From assembly GCA_024103515.1 (NCBI GenBank), contig JAGGIK010000003.1, positions 19,803-83,802 on the forward strand: 64,000 nt of DNA, in the 5' to 3' direction. Made by a program: the position numbers and the translations under genes. Under the pieces are notes generated by a model. It was not told where the DNA came from. It saw only the letters and a list, made by a program, of their open reading frames with translations, and searched no databases. This stretch comes from Snodgrassella sp. (GTDB lineage Bacteria; Pseudomonadota; Gammaproteobacteria; Burkholderiales; Neisseriaceae). This document shows, piece after piece, positions 38,150 to 48,011 of the stretch (position 1 is the stretch's first letter; each line of letters begins with the position of its first letter).

Positions 38150-39150
38150 TGAGTGCCACATTGGATTCCATCAGCCAGATAAGTCGTCTACCATTACTCA
38201 GTTATCTTCTTTGCTGGTGTCGGATAACTAAAAAGATACAATCTTATTAGCTCTGTTTGATAGACATGATTAAATTGTTCAATATAGTCATTTTGATATG
38301 AGCAACTTAGTTATATATAATCAATGGTATTCCATGTCATTTTGCTCGGCTACTGAACGTTTTTCCAGTAAACTGCGGTGTATTATCCACACGGATTTTT
38401 TAGTGAATAATTCTACCAGTAGGTAAACTGAGCGCAATTTGACTGTCCAAAATTTAACAATTAGAGTTAATGATTACACTAAACATTCAAATACCCCAGT
38501 AATTGTGACTGCTGTTACTCATAAAATCTATTGACCAATATTCCTCAAGTCTCATGAATGCCGATAACTTTTCTGGATTTCGGGATAGAAGACGTTGTAT
38601 ATGCTTAATTCTGAGATTAAATGTTAATTGGCCAGACACCCAAAAACACGTTAATGATTCTACTTGCAACTAAGCTTTTTGACAAAATAGAACATTTAGG
38701 AAAATCCCAGCATAAATACTCGTCAATAGTGGTATCTCGCACCGAAATCAACATTGCAACATCTGCTAACTAAGCTTGATACATAAAAGTTAGGGATTAA
38801 GCTAACTTTTATGGCGCACACCTAACAGCCGTCGTAACAGGCTGACTAGCCAGCATTTACCCAGCCTTAGTAAACTTTAAGCGTTATAATCAATTTATCT
38901 TGACTGGAATATTCTATTTGAGTGTGCAAATAACTGTTAGACCTAGTGACTGTCTGCTTCCAACTCATCTCAGTGCCTGATATCCGAAGTTCACATACCT
39001 CGGTATTACTCTGGCCATTTGTAAAATGGAATTAGCCATGCACTCTTTACTGCAGAGTTTTTGACCGAGATACCCGCTTTGGCTTCTTTTCAAATGAATA
39101 CTTATTGACACAGTATTACTTATTTCAAATGTGAATCCTCTGTGTGTCAA
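38150..39150 (-). pseudogene. Decayed IS3-family transposase
   Basis: On the minus strand, an OrfA relic (about 39080-38960: HLKRSQSGYLGQKLCSKECM then ANSILQMARVIPRY) is followed by OrfB pieces: LTFNLRIKHIQRLLSRNPEK and YWSIDFMSNSS (38640-38500, the W-S-x-D-F-M first-Asp region) and RVDNTPQFTGKTF (about 38400-38350, the D-N-x-P-E-F second-Asp region). Stops and frame changes break it throughout. Same family as the relics at 1375-2095 and 51050-51910. Confidence 0.75.
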
Positions 39151-39487
39151 AGAAAGAATATACTACTTTGGTGCCGTCCTATTATAGTGGAGATAGTTAC
39201 ACATTCCTTATTAAAATAGGCTAATTTTATTCCTTGTGTGTGACAAGTAAAATTTTAAGACATAGAAAACAAAAATTTAACAAAAAGTATTTGGGTACAT
39301 TAAGAGTAACAGCATAGAAAACTGATAATAATATTAAGAATCAGTTTAAGCATATATGGCAAAGTCTGGATTAGATTGTTAAATATATTTTTATTTGAAC
39401 ATGATGAATTTAATTGGTAAAGCATAAAAGGTAAGAAGACTACAAAGAACTGTATTTTATAGGATGCTATTAATGAGTTTACCAGCA

Positions 39488-39516
39488 AACAGCCTGCTAA
39501 AATTGAGCAGGCTGTT
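39488..39516 (-). terminator. Hairpin terminator after the xanthine-type permease
   Basis: Perfect 11-bp stem AACAGCCTGCT / AGCAGGCTGTT around AAAATTG; the T-run on the minus strand is short (TGTTTG). Confidence 0.65.
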
Positions 39517-39535
39517 GAAGTATACGGACATAGAA

Positions 39536-40930
39536 CTAATGAGGCAGATTATCACTTAAATATACTGCTGTTTCGCTATGGTCATAGGGTAATACCAGAT
39601 TTAATACCACCGCCACTATTCCACCCATACAAATTGGATTTTGAAACAAAATAGGTAACTGAGCAAAGACCTCAGGCTCAAAGGCCACTCCCAAGCCAAG
39701 ACCTAATGATGTGGCACAGATAATTGCTTCACGTCGCTTTATTCCTGCAGTAATAATAATACGAATGCCTGCGGTGACAATCAGACCGAACATAACCACC
39801 ATTGCTCCACCTAAAACTGGGCTTGGGATAGTTGTAAAAATTCCGCCGACCCACGGGAAAAGACCCAGCAAAATAAGAATGACGGCAATATACTTACCAA
39901 TATACCGAGAAGCGACTCCAGTCATCTGAATTACGCCGTTATTTTGGGCAAATGTGGTTAAGGGCAAAGAACCCAGCACAGTAGCTATAACAGATACCAA
40001 TCCGTCAGCCATAACACCACCGCGCAATCTACTGGTATATTCAGGTCCGTCGACAGGCAGGTTGGAAATCATAGCAGTTGCGGTTAAGTCTCCAACGGCT
40101 TCGAAAACGCTGAGCAAATAAATGGTTCCGGCAACCATAAACGCATGCCAATCAAAAGAAAAACCATATTTAAAGGGAATCGGAATTGTAATCAAGGGTA
40201 GATTCTGCAGATTGGAAAAATCCACTATTCCCATAAACAGTGCAATGATATAGCCAGTTGTCAGGCCGACCGCTATTCCAGCCATCCGCCACCATGGATT
40301 TTTAAAACAGTTGAATAACAGAACAATGAATAAAACCAGCGTAGATAAACCCAGATTAGACCATGAACCAAATGCATGATTGGCCTTGGCCGCCAAGCCA
40401 CCACCATAATCTGTAATACCAACATGGATAAGGCTCAATCCAATCATTAATACCACAACACCGCTTACAGTCGGCGTGATAACTTTACGCAAAAACGGCA
40501 ATAACCATGATGCACCGATTACTAAAAAGGCGCCCACAAACGAGACGCCTAATAAAGTAGAAATCATGGTATTTTCGCTCATCCCGCCATGCTTCATTTC
40601 CAGACCTAAGGCAATCATGACGGTCACAAACGAAAAGTTGACTGATTGAATAGACAACAGACCAGATCCTATTACACCGAATCTATGTACTTGAATATAG
40701 GTGCCGACACCAGAAGCCACCATAGACATAGACACCAGATAAGCTGTGACTTCTGCTTTTAGTCCCAGAGCACCACCCACAACCAGCGCAGGCGCCACCA
40801 TGGGAACAAATAAAGCCAGTAAATGCGTTAATGCGCTTAATAAACTATTAAAAAAAGGAGGTTTGTCTTCCAGAGCATAGACCAGATCGGAGCGCTCGGC
40901 ATCAGAGCGGGCAGCGGAATTATTGGTCAT
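39536..40930 (-). CDS. NCS2-family purine (xanthine/uric acid-type) permease
   Basis: A 464-residue inner-membrane proton symporter of the nucleobase-cation-symporter-2 family. The N-terminal YALEDKPP and the pattern SMSMVASGVGTYIQVHRFG then GSGLLSIQSVNFSFV match the XanP/XanQ/UacT branch rather than UraA; about fourteen hydrophobic segments. The conserved His in L-T-H-L-L-A-L-F, the transport segment FEAVGDLTATAMIS (Glu and Asp of TM8) and NNGVIQMTGVASR (the family N-x-G motif) are all present. Whether xanthine, urate or both are carried cannot be decided from sequence. Divergent from dapA. Confidence 0.88.
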   Translation of the reverse strand: MTNNSAARSDAERSDLVYALEDKPPFFNSLLSALTHLLALFVPMVAPALVVGGALGLKAEVTAYLVSMSMVASGVGTYIQVHRFGVIGSGLLSIQSVNFSFVTVMIALGLEMKHGGMSENTMISTLLGVSFVGAFLVIGASWLLPFLRKVITPTVSGVVVLMIGLSLIHVGITDYGGGLAAKANHAFGSWSNLGLSTLVLFIVLLFNCFKNPWWRMAGIAVGLTTGYIIALFMGIVDFSNLQNLPLITIPIPFKYGFSFDWHAFMVAGTIYLLSVFEAVGDLTATAMISNLPVDGPEYTSRLRGGVMADGLVSVIATVLGSLPLTTFAQNNGVIQMTGVASRYIGKYIAVILILLGLFPWVGGIFTTIPSPVLGGAMVVMFGLIVTAGIRIIITAGIKRREAIICATSLGLGLGVAFEPEVFAQLPILFQNPICMGGIVAVVLNLVLPYDHSETAVYLSDNLPH

Positions 40931-41154
40931 TTTATTTTTTCCTCTTTGCTTTATACGAATGATTGTTGAATATAAAGCAACTCATTTTAAGTCAAAAAGA
41001 GGTGTTTTTACCAGTACAGAGTCCGGACAATTTTATTTTTTAAATTTAGCCAACTTTTCTTAGCAAATGATTTCTTTTATCTGACATTTTTTCCATTCTG
41101 GCAAAAAATAAGCTACAATCGTGACATTTTCATCTTCATTGAAAAGAGAGAATT

Positions 41155-42030
41155 ATGTTAACGGGTAGCCTGGTTGCCATCGTAACGCCAATGCATGCTG
41201 ATGGCAGTATTGATTACGAGCAGTACAAACAATTGATTGACTGGCAAATTCAATCCGGTACTGATGCCATTGTTGCAGTAGGTACTACTGGCGAATCAGC
41301 AACACTTAGTGTTGATGAACATTTGAAAGTAGTCCAAACTGCCGTAGAGCATACGGCTAAACGGGTAAAAGTTATTGCTGGTACGGGGGCTAATAATACC
41401 CGTGAAGCCGTTCATTTATCACAGGAAGCCAAACAGGCTGGTGCTGACATGACGTTGTCAGTAGTTCCCTACTATAACAAACCCAATCAGGAAGGTATTT
41501 ACCGCCATTTTAAAACCATCGCTGAAGCTGCTGATATTCCGATGATATTATATAATGTGCCTGGTCGTACTGTAGTTGATATGCAACCAGATACTGCATT
41601 GCGTCTGGCTCAAATAGACAACATTGTCGGAATTAAAGAAGCCACTGGCAATATTGCCCGAGCCTGTTATCTCTTTAAGCATGCACCTGCTGATTTTGCC
41701 ATTTATTCAGGTGATGATCCAACTGCACTGGCCTTTTTACTGTGTGGTGGACATGGTGTCATCAGTGTGACAGCCAATGCGGCACCTAAGATGTTTGCTG
41801 ACATGTGCCATGCAGCATTAAAAGGTGATATTGCCACCGCTCGAGCCCTAAATGATAAGCTGCAACGTTTACACTCTGATCTGTTCTGTGAACCGAATCC
41901 AGTACCAGTTAAATATGCTGTATCCAAACTTGGCAAAATAGAACCTCATTGCCGTTTGCCATTAACTGAAATTACCCCTGCAGGACAGGCCACTGTTTTG
42001 GCTGCTATGCAAGAAGCCGGGTTGATTTAG
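41155..42030 (+). CDS. dapA: 4-hydroxy-tetrahydrodipicolinate synthase
   Basis: A 291-residue TIM-barrel class I aldolase condensing pyruvate with aspartate semialdehyde, the entry to diaminopimelate and lysine. All catalytic residues are in register: Thr44 and Thr45 ([10 protein letters not shown]), Tyr133 (YNVPGRT), Arg138 and Schiff-base Lys161 (GIKEATGN). GAGAG precedes the ATG. bamC follows 42 bp downstream, the same dapA-bamC (dapA-nlpB) order as in Escherichia coli, so the two are likely co-transcribed. Confidence 0.97.
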   Translation: MLTGSLVAIVTPMHADGSIDYEQYKQLIDWQIQSGTDAIVAVGTTGESATLSVDEHLKVVQTAVEHTAKRVKVIAGTGANNTREAVHLSQEAKQAGADMTLSVVPYYNKPNQEGIYRHFKTIAEAADIPMILYNVPGRTVVDMQPDTALRLAQIDNIVGIKEATGNIARACYLFKHAPADFAIYSGDDPTALAFLLCGGHGVISVTANAAPKMFADMCHAALKGDIATARALNDKLQRLHSDLFCEPNPVPVKYAVSKLGKIEPHCRLPLTEITPAGQATVLAAMQEAGLI

Positions 42031-42072
42031 TTACAGCCTACTTCAATGTTGTATATACACAGGATATGGCCA

Positions 42073-43218
42073 ATGAATTTGAGTAAGACTTTAGTTTTAA
42101 CCATACTGGCAGCCAGCCTCGCAGCTTGCGCAAGTAAAAAAGATAATTTACCTAAACTGAATTATCAGTCAAATAATAAAAAAATCGTTCAGCTGGATGT
42201 ACCACCTGATCTGACTAATCCCAATCAGGGAAATCGTTTCAATATGCCAGATAGTGGGATGACTACAGGTACAGTACGCGCCAGTGATCTGAACAAACCT
42301 AGTCGGCAAACGGTGCAAAATGGCAATAATGTATTGACCCCGGTTTCAAACATTCATTTTCAGCGAGATGGCAACATCCGCTGGCTGACTGTTGACAATA
42401 AACAGGCAGCTGAATTGTGGCCATTGCTAAAAGCATTCTGGCAGGAACAGGGCTTTATTATTGAGCGTGAAGAACCTCAAGTTGGTTTGATGCAAACCAA
42501 CTGGGCAGAAAATCGTGCCAAGCTCCCTTCAGATTTCATTCGTGGGCTGTTTGAAAAAGTAGGTATCGGTGGTGTTTATTCCAGTGGTGAACGCGATATG
42601 TTTACTATCCGTATGGAGCGAAATGCTAAAGGTGGTACCGATATCTTTTTCAGTCAGAAAGGAATGAAAGAAGTTTACACAAACAAATCTGGTGACACCA
42701 CTGCTTGGCAATCGCGTCCGAATGAGCCTGAACTGGAAGCAGCTTTTTTAGCCCGATTTATGCAATATCTGGGTGCAGACGCACAACAGGTACAGCAACA
42801 GATTGCTGCACAGATGCAAAAACCTGATGAAAATGCGCTGGCAAAAATTGATGGAAACAGCATTGTCATGCTTGGTAATCAAGATAGAAACTGGCGTCGT
42901 GTCGCACTGGCATTAGATCGTATCGGTCTAAATGTAATTGGTGAAAATGCCGGTAATCATTTATATCGGGTTGAAGTTGCTGCTGCTGAGACTTCTTCCA
43001 TCAGTAATACAAAACCTGGTATGTTCAGCCGATTGTTTGGTCGCAGCAAAAACAAACAGCAACCTGCTGAATTACCAAAACAACCGCGTTTAATCGTACA
43101 AGTATTACCGTTAAAAAGTGGTGGTTCACGCATTAGTCTGTTTAGTGAGGATGGTTCGCCTTATCAGGGTAAAGATGCTAAACACTGGATCAAGCAGCTC
43201 AATCAACAATTACGTTAA
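42073..43218 (+). CDS. bamC: Outer-membrane assembly lipoprotein BamC
   Basis: A 381-residue lipoprotein of the BAM complex that folds outer-membrane beta-barrels, including the autotransporter in this window. Signal peptide with lipobox LAAC (Cys19), then the long unstructured segment that contacts BamD (about 25-75, with V-P-P-D-L-T-N-P), followed by two helix-grip domains (about 85-220 and 265-375). The frame opens earlier at 42046, but the ATG at 42073 has AGGA eight bases upstream and gives a proper signal peptide. It is closed by a strong terminator. Confidence 0.92.
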   Translation: MNLSKTLVLTILAASLAACASKKDNLPKLNYQSNNKKIVQLDVPPDLTNPNQGNRFNMPDSGMTTGTVRASDLNKPSRQTVQNGNNVLTPVSNIHFQRDGNIRWLTVDNKQAAELWPLLKAFWQEQGFIIEREEPQVGLMQTNWAENRAKLPSDFIRGLFEKVGIGGVYSSGERDMFTIRMERNAKGGTDIFFSQKGMKEVYTNKSGDTTAWQSRPNEPELEAAFLARFMQYLGADAQQVQQQIAAQMQKPDENALAKIDGNSIVMLGNQDRNWRRVALALDRIGLNVIGENAGNHLYRVEVAAAETSSISNTKPGMFSRLFGRSKNKQQPAELPKQPRLIVQVLPLKSGGSRISLFSEDGSPYQGKDAKHWIKQLNQQLR

Positions 43219-43222
43219 TATC

Positions 43223-43253
43223 AAAAAAGCCTGCTGCTAGTGCAGGCTTTTTT
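43223..43253 (+). terminator. Intrinsic terminator after bamC
   Basis: 12-bp stem AAAAAAGCCTGC / GCAGGCTTTTTT, ending in six T. Confidence 0.92.
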
Positions 43254-43404
43254 GTATTTTGAAAAGCTAATTGATTTATTCATTTTAAATATCTTCTCAA
43301 CTAAGATGGCTAATCATTATTTTTTGACGTAAATATTGCATGACAGCAACGTATTTTATTGTTTATTTGTTTCTCTTACCTAGAGTGACAATTCCAGCGC
43401 TTCT

Positions 43405-43659
43405 ATGACTCGGTTTAAACTTTTATTATTAATTCTCGGTTCCTGCACAGTGATGTTTATCGGCTGGTTGATATTGGCCAGTTTGAACTGGCTGGAAAAC
43501 AAACGCTTTATCGCTTATATTTGTTTTATACTGGCTTTTATCAGTGTTCTAGGCCAAATCACTGCTTTAGCGTTTACTCTACGTGAACGCTTGCGCCAGC
43601 ACGCATCCTCCACTTTGGCGAATCCTGACGGTGGATCAAAAACAAATCAAACACAATAG
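43405..43659 (+). CDS. Small two-helix membrane protein, unknown
   Basis: An 84-residue protein with two predicted membrane helices: residues about 4-28 (FKLLLLILGSCTVMFIGWLI) and about 36-58 (FIAYICFILAFISVLGQITA), joined by the short loop N-W-L-E-N-K-R. The hydrophilic C-terminal tail of 25 residues contains R-E-R-L-R-Q-H and N-P-D-G-G. No family was recognised. It has no strong ribosome site and sits alone between the bamC terminator and rdgB. The composition looks like that of a real inner-membrane protein rather than chance. Confidence 0.5.
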   Translation: MTRFKLLLLILGSCTVMFIGWLILASLNWLENKRFIAYICFILAFISVLGQITALAFTLRERLRQHASSTLANPDGGSKTNQTQ

Positions 43660-43862
43660 GTACTTATTCATCCAAGAATATTGATGGACAATATGCCATA
43701 GTATTAATAAACGCAGCTAAAGCAATATTTTTGCTCTTGAACCACTTTTTACTGCATGATTTTTATATCTGCATTGATATTATTGATAATGTACAGCAAT
43801 ATAACATTTTTTCAACTGATTCTTTAACCATACTTTTATTGGATCCCGTTTAATTGTTTTTT

Positions 43863-44474
43863 ATGAAAAAAATTGTTCTCGCCAGCAACAATCAAGGAAA
43901 GCTGACTGAGTTTCAGCGTCTTTTTTCTAAAATTGATATTGAAGTTATTCCACAGTCGGTAATGGGTATACCAGAATGTCCTGAGCCGCATATTACCTTT
44001 GTGGAGAATGCGCTCACTAAAGCACGTCACGCCAGCCAGCATAGTGGTTTACCTGCTCTAGCCGATGATTCTGGTATATGTTCCATTGCCTTACAAGGGG
44101 CACCCGGGGTACATTCTGCCCGCTATGCAGGAATTAGCCCTAAATCTGATCAAGCTAATAATGCCAAGCTTGATGAAGAATTAAACCACTATGCAGATAA
44201 AAGCATTTTTTACGTTTGTGTGCTAGTACTGGTGCGACATGCTAATGATCCTCAGCCCATCATCGCTGAAGCCAATTGGTATGGGCAGTGGCAAAGCCAA
44301 GCAGCAGGCAGCAATGGTTTCGGTTACGATCCCCACTTTTACCTAGTAGAACATCATAAAACAGCTGCACAGATGACTCAGAATGAAAAAAACCGTTTTA
44401 CCCATCGTGCTCAGGCATTACGCATTTTATTAAGTAAATTACAACAGCAAGCAAATAATAATGCCCATGTCTGA
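43863..44474 (+). CDS. rdgB: XTP/dITP diphosphatase (RdgB/HAM1 family)
   Basis: A 203-residue house-cleaning pyrophosphatase hydrolysing dITP, XTP and dXTP so they are not built into DNA. The P-loop-like S-x-N-x-G-K is at 8-13 (SNNQGK), the metal-binding E-N-A-L-x-K-A-R-H-A at about 50-59, the catalytic Asp in ADDSGI and the substrate motif GSNGFGYDPHF. The ATG at 43863 is used; an upstream TTG at 43854 is unlikely. The gene ends inside the start of hemW (14-base overlap), so the two are translationally coupled. Confidence 0.95.
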   Translation: MKKIVLASNNQGKLTEFQRLFSKIDIEVIPQSVMGIPECPEPHITFVENALTKARHASQHSGLPALADDSGICSIALQGAPGVHSARYAGISPKSDQANNAKLDEELNHYADKSIFYVCVLVLVRHANDPQPIIAEANWYGQWQSQAAGSNGFGYDPHFYLVEHHKTAAQMTQNEKNRFTHRAQALRILLSKLQQQANNNAHV

Positions 44475-45672
44475 ATTTTCTACACCAGTAACTTCTTTGC
44501 CTCAGATCAGTAAAGAACCGGTTTTACATTCCCTACCGCCATTATCTTTATATGTCCATTTTCCTTGGTGTATCCGTAAATGCCCTTATTGCGATTTTAA
44601 TTCACATCAACTCAAGCAACAATTGGACGAAAAAACATACATCTCTGCATTACTGACTGATCTTGAAGCTGAATTGCCACACATTTGGGGAAGATCAGTC
44701 GAAACGATTTTTCTCGGAGGTGGCACACCAAGTCTGCTAAGCCCAACAGCCGTGGAACAACTTTTGAGCGGCATTCGTGCTCGGGTTAATCTGCTTCCAA
44801 ATGCTGAAATTACTCTGGAAGCCAACCCAGGTACTTTTGAACGAAGCCGATTTGCAGATTATGCTTCTGCCGGCATCAATCGTCTGTCGATTGGCGTCCA
44901 GAGTTTTGCTGATGAACAGCTAGCAGCACTTGGTCGAATTCACAACCATAAGGAAGCCTTGGCAGCCATTGACGCCGCCTTGGTTTTGGTTGCAAAAGTG
45001 AATATTGACATAATGTACGCTTTGCCTGGACAAACGCAACAGTCTGCATATCAAGACATCACTACTGCAATTGCTACTGGCGTCCATCATATCAGTGCCT
45101 ATCAACTGACGATGGAACCTAATACACCCTTCGGACATTCACCACCACCATGCCTACCCGATGATGACCTAAGTGCAGATATTGAAGCAATAGTTCATAC
45201 TAAATTACACCAAGCCGGATTCGAACAATATGAAACCTCAGCTTTTGCCCATAGCGGGCATCAATGCCGGCACAATATTAATTATTGGCAATTTGGTGAC
45301 TATATCGGCATAGGTGCCGGTGCTCATGGTAAGATATCCACTCCAGCAGGAATTAAACGCAGTACTCGCAGCCGACACCCTAACGATTATCTACAAGCGA
45401 TGCAACAGCGGCCTGATCAAGCAATTAATCGACACGTGGTTGCATTCAGTGATTTGCCCTTTGAATTTATGATGAATATTCTGCGTCTAACTAATGGTGT
45501 ACCCACCAACTGGTTTAGTGAGCGAACTGGTTTACCATTCAGCAATATTGAACCCATGCTCAGACAGGCGATAAACAAGGGGTTATTGGATGCAAACCCT
45601 CATTATCTGCGTCCGACCTCATTGGGGAAACGCTTTCTCAATGACTTACTAGCAATATTTTTGAGTAGCTAA
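44461..45672 (+). CDS. hemW: Radical SAM haem chaperone HemW
   Basis: A 403-residue radical SAM protein of the HemN-like family. The cluster motif C-x3-C-x2-C is Cys37, Cys41, Cys44 (CIRKCPYCDF); GGGTPS follows at about 83-88. HemW binds haem and inserts it into respiratory enzymes; the extra cysteine directly before C-x3-C and the tyrosine signature of true coproporphyrinogen oxidase HemN are absent, so HemW is preferred. Two starts are possible (44461 and 44467), both inside the rdgB 3' end. The rdgB-hemW pair is conserved in proteobacteria. Confidence 0.93.
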   Translation: MPMSEFSTPVTSLPQISKEPVLHSLPPLSLYVHFPWCIRKCPYCDFNSHQLKQQLDEKTYISALLTDLEAELPHIWGRSVETIFLGGGTPSLLSPTAVEQLLSGIRARVNLLPNAEITLEANPGTFERSRFADYASAGINRLSIGVQSFADEQLAALGRIHNHKEALAAIDAALVLVAKVNIDIMYALPGQTQQSAYQDITTAIATGVHHISAYQLTMEPNTPFGHSPPPCLPDDDLSADIEAIVHTKLHQAGFEQYETSAFAHSGHQCRHNINYWQFGDYIGIGAGAHGKISTPAGIKRSTRSRHPNDYLQAMQQRPDQAINRHVVAFSDLPFEFMMNILRLTNGVPTNWFSERTGLPFSNIEPMLRQAINKGLLDANPHYLRPTSLGKRFLNDLLAIFLSS

Positions 45673-45707
45673 CTCATAATTATGAAGTAAATAAAGGAGT
45701 TGTAACG

Positions 45708-46094
45708 ATGAGCAAAAACATTATTCATACCGATAAAGCCCCAGCTGCTATCGGTTCTTATTCACAGGCAGTGCAGGTGAACAATATAGTATATTTATCT
45801 GGGCAAATTCCATTGGTACCAGAGACAATGCAACTAATCTCAGATAATTTTACTGAACAGGCTCATCAAGTATTCCAGAATTTGCGTGCTGTTGCTGAAG
45901 CAGCCGGAGGCAATTTAAATAATCTGGTTAAATTAAACGCGTATCTAACTAATTTGCAAAACTTTGCTGCCTTTAATGAAGTTATGGCTCATTATTTTAA
46001 GCCACCCTATCCTGCTCGTGCTGCAGTTGAAGTTTCTGCACTGCCTAAAGGAGCTTTAGTAGAAGCAGAAGGTATTCTGGTTTTGGATCAATGA
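45708..46094 (+). CDS. ridA: Reactive intermediate/imine deaminase RidA
   Basis: A 128-residue trimeric enzyme of the YjgF/YER057c/UK114 family that hydrolyses reactive enamines and imines released by PLP enzymes. Family signature PYPARAAVEVSALPKGALVE (101-119 region) with the essential Arg104 and Glu120; N-terminal A-I-G-S-Y-S-Q-A-V is also typical. AAAGGAG seven bases before the ATG is a strong ribosome site. It follows hemW by 35 bp. Confidence 0.95.
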   Translation: MSKNIIHTDKAPAAIGSYSQAVQVNNIVYLSGQIPLVPETMQLISDNFTEQAHQVFQNLRAVAEAAGGNLNNLVKLNAYLTNLQNFAAFNEVMAHYFKPPYPARAAVEVSALPKGALVEAEGILVLDQ

Positions 46095-46159
46095 TTAAAA
46101 CAGCTTGATTAACAGAAAATTGTGATACAGTTTTTTAGTACGTAAATAAGGTTGCTGTT

Positions 46160-46981
46160 ATGACGCAATATGTTATTGGTGATATTCAAGGCTGTCTGGC
46201 TGAGTTGAAAATGCTTCTGGCACAATTGGCTTTTAATCCCGGCAAAGATACACTGTGGTTTACCGGAGATCTGGTAAACCGTGGACCGCAATCACTGGAA
46301 ACATTGCGACTGGTTTACCAGCACGACAGCTGCATGCAAATGGTTTTAGGCAACCATGACTTACATTTACTAGCCTTAAATTATGGTTATGGTAAGCTTA
46401 AACACGGCGATACTATCAGTGATATTTTGAATGCTACGGACAAAAACCCATTACTGGGTTGGCTTGTGCAGCAACCACTGATGCTCCAGCAAGATAATTT
46501 CGTCATGGTACATGCAGGAATTTGGCCACAATGGAGCATCGAACAGGCTCAAACATTAGCTCATGAGGTAGAGTGCGTTTTACAAAATAGTCCAAAAGAT
46601 TTTTTTGCCCAGATGTACGGTAATAAACCCAACACTTGGCGCAATGATCTACAAGGCAAAGACCGTTTACGCTTTATCACCAATGTATTTACTCGAATGC
46701 GCGCAATAACAACTGAAAGTAAATTAGATTTTGATTACAAATCAACATTGGCTCAAATGCCGTCAAATTTAATTCCTTGGTTTCAGGCAGAACATCGACG
46801 CAACAAAGATAAAACAATCTTATTTGGTCACTGGTCTGCATTAGGTCTTTATCGTTGTAATAATGTTATCTGTCTGGATACAGGTGCATTATGGGGTGGT
46901 TCATTAACCGCACTTAACACAGAGACACTGACTGCGACACAAACACCAAGTCAAACCAAGTTAAATTTAGAAAATATATGA
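46160..46981 (+). CDS. apaH: Bis(5'-nucleosyl)-tetraphosphatase (symmetrical) ApaH
   Basis: A 273-residue calcineurin-like metallophosphoesterase cleaving Ap4A to two ADP and removing Np4 caps from RNA. Metal-binding motifs are complete: GDIQGC (7-12), GDLVNRGP (about 37-44), GNHDLHLL (about 65-72) and the later V-H-A-G-I and G-H-W-S-A-L-G-L segments. AAGG precedes the ATG. It stands 65 bp after ridA on the same strand; usual partners apaG and ksgA are not nearby. Confidence 0.95.
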   Translation: MTQYVIGDIQGCLAELKMLLAQLAFNPGKDTLWFTGDLVNRGPQSLETLRLVYQHDSCMQMVLGNHDLHLLALNYGYGKLKHGDTISDILNATDKNPLLGWLVQQPLMLQQDNFVMVHAGIWPQWSIEQAQTLAHEVECVLQNSPKDFFAQMYGNKPNTWRNDLQGKDRLRFITNVFTRMRAITTESKLDFDYKSTLAQMPSNLIPWFQAEHRRNKDKTILFGHWSALGLYRCNNVICLDTGALWGGSLTALNTETLTATQTPSQTKLNLENI

Positions 46982-47240
46982 TTGGTAAAATCATTGCACG
47001 GTGATTAGCTATATTTGCCCTTGAGCAATAAATTTATCCAAAAATTCTATATGTGAGAAATGTTTAAGTTAAAAACACAAGTAGGACAACGCACACAATC
47101 ATTAATCATATTTAAACCTATTAAACATAAGATAAAAAACTATAAGTCACATCTATTGCAACTTTACCTAGGGCAAGTATTATTAGTTATGTAATTGATA
47201 CTGATTTGGTTTTTATTTTTTACATAACAAAGGAATTATC

Positions 47241-47789
47241 ATGAAAAAAGTATTCATACCTGCTGCATTATTGATGTTGGCGCTAACCGGCTGTGCTTCG
47301 AAATCTCACCATAAAACACCTGTGGCTAAAACGACTACAACCGTGACTACCCAGTCTTCTACTACTAATGTACAGATTGATGGTAAAAAAGAAGTTGCCT
47401 ACCTTTGCGGTGCTGGTAACGTAAAAAATCCTTTACGCGTAATGTACGGCTTACAGGGTCAAAATGTGGTTGCTGCACAAGTGAGCTATCAGGGTGCTTT
47501 GTCTCCAGTCATGATGCGTGACACCAGCGATGTTAATTATAATACCTTTGTTTCTCCGCAAGGTATAACATGGAAGACTGGATTGGCTACCAGCGAAACC
47601 GTGGACAAAGTTGGAGCCGTTAGTTTGGTACAACCAACTAGACAAGTAGTCAATGGTGAGGAACAAATCGTGCCACAGATTGTTACCCAAAACTGTAACA
47701 TTGATGATGGCAGAACCGTAGTGGCACCGGCCAAAAAGGTTAAAACAACCAAAACCGTTACTACTCGTAAAGTCTATAAACGCAAATAA
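47241..47789 (+). CDS. Lipoprotein, adhesin-complex-protein / lysozyme-inhibitor-like
   Basis: A 182-residue lipoprotein with signal peptide and lipobox LTGC (Cys18). After a Thr-rich tether (KTTTTVTTQSSTTN) a domain of about 100 residues runs V-A-Y-L-C-G...V-M-Y-G-L-Q-G-Q-N-V to I-V-T-Q-N-C, with one Cys at each end, resembling the neisserial adhesin complex protein and MliC-type lysozyme inhibitors (Y-x-C ... V-x-Y-G ... C). The tail is basic (KKVKTTKTVTTRKVYKRK, about 165-182). Function as a lysozyme inhibitor or surface adhesin is an inference. AAAGGA seven bases before ATG. Followed by its own terminator. Confidence 0.65.
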   Translation: MKKVFIPAALLMLALTGCASKSHHKTPVAKTTTTVTTQSSTTNVQIDGKKEVAYLCGAGNVKNPLRVMYGLQGQNVVAAQVSYQGALSPVMMRDTSDVNYNTFVSPQGITWKTGLATSETVDKVGAVSLVQPTRQVVNGEEQIVPQIVTQNCNIDDGRTVVAPAKKVKTTKTVTTRKVYKRK

Positions 47790-47807
47790 TATTCATTAAC
47801 TGTGCTT

Positions 47808-47836
47808 AATGGCAACCAGTCAAGTTGCCATTTTCT
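47808..47836 (+). terminator. Intrinsic terminator after the ACP-like lipoprotein gene
   Basis: 9-bp stem AATGGCAAC / GTTGCCATT with a 7-base loop followed by TTCTTTT. Confidence 0.8.
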
Positions 47837-47923
47837 TTTATATCATCTTATTCTTTATTGAAGATTGTATTAACCAAATTCCATAATTAAATAAATATTT
47901 TTATTGTCATCTATATAATAAAT

Positions 47924-47950
47924 CTTGAAAGCCGATCATGCTGCCCTTAT
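47924..47950 (+). promoter_or_regulatory. Candidate sigma32 (RpoH) heat-shock promoter of hslVU
   Basis: CTTGAAA (47924-47930), a 12-base spacer and GCCCTTAT (47943-47950) against the consensus CTTGAAA ... CCCCATnT: the -35 is perfect and 6 of 8 -10 positions match. About 60 bp upstream of hslV. Confidence 0.55.
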
Positions 47951-48011
47951 CTAAACGCTGTTATCTATTCTGACGGCCATCAATACCGTCATTAGCAAAG
48001 GATCCCCTAAT

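Noticed and set aside
39300-39488. 62-codon minus-strand frame after the IS3 relic
   Set aside because: Hydrophobic AT-rich string without a ribosome site; its 5' side lies in decayed DNA and its product has no recognisable feature.
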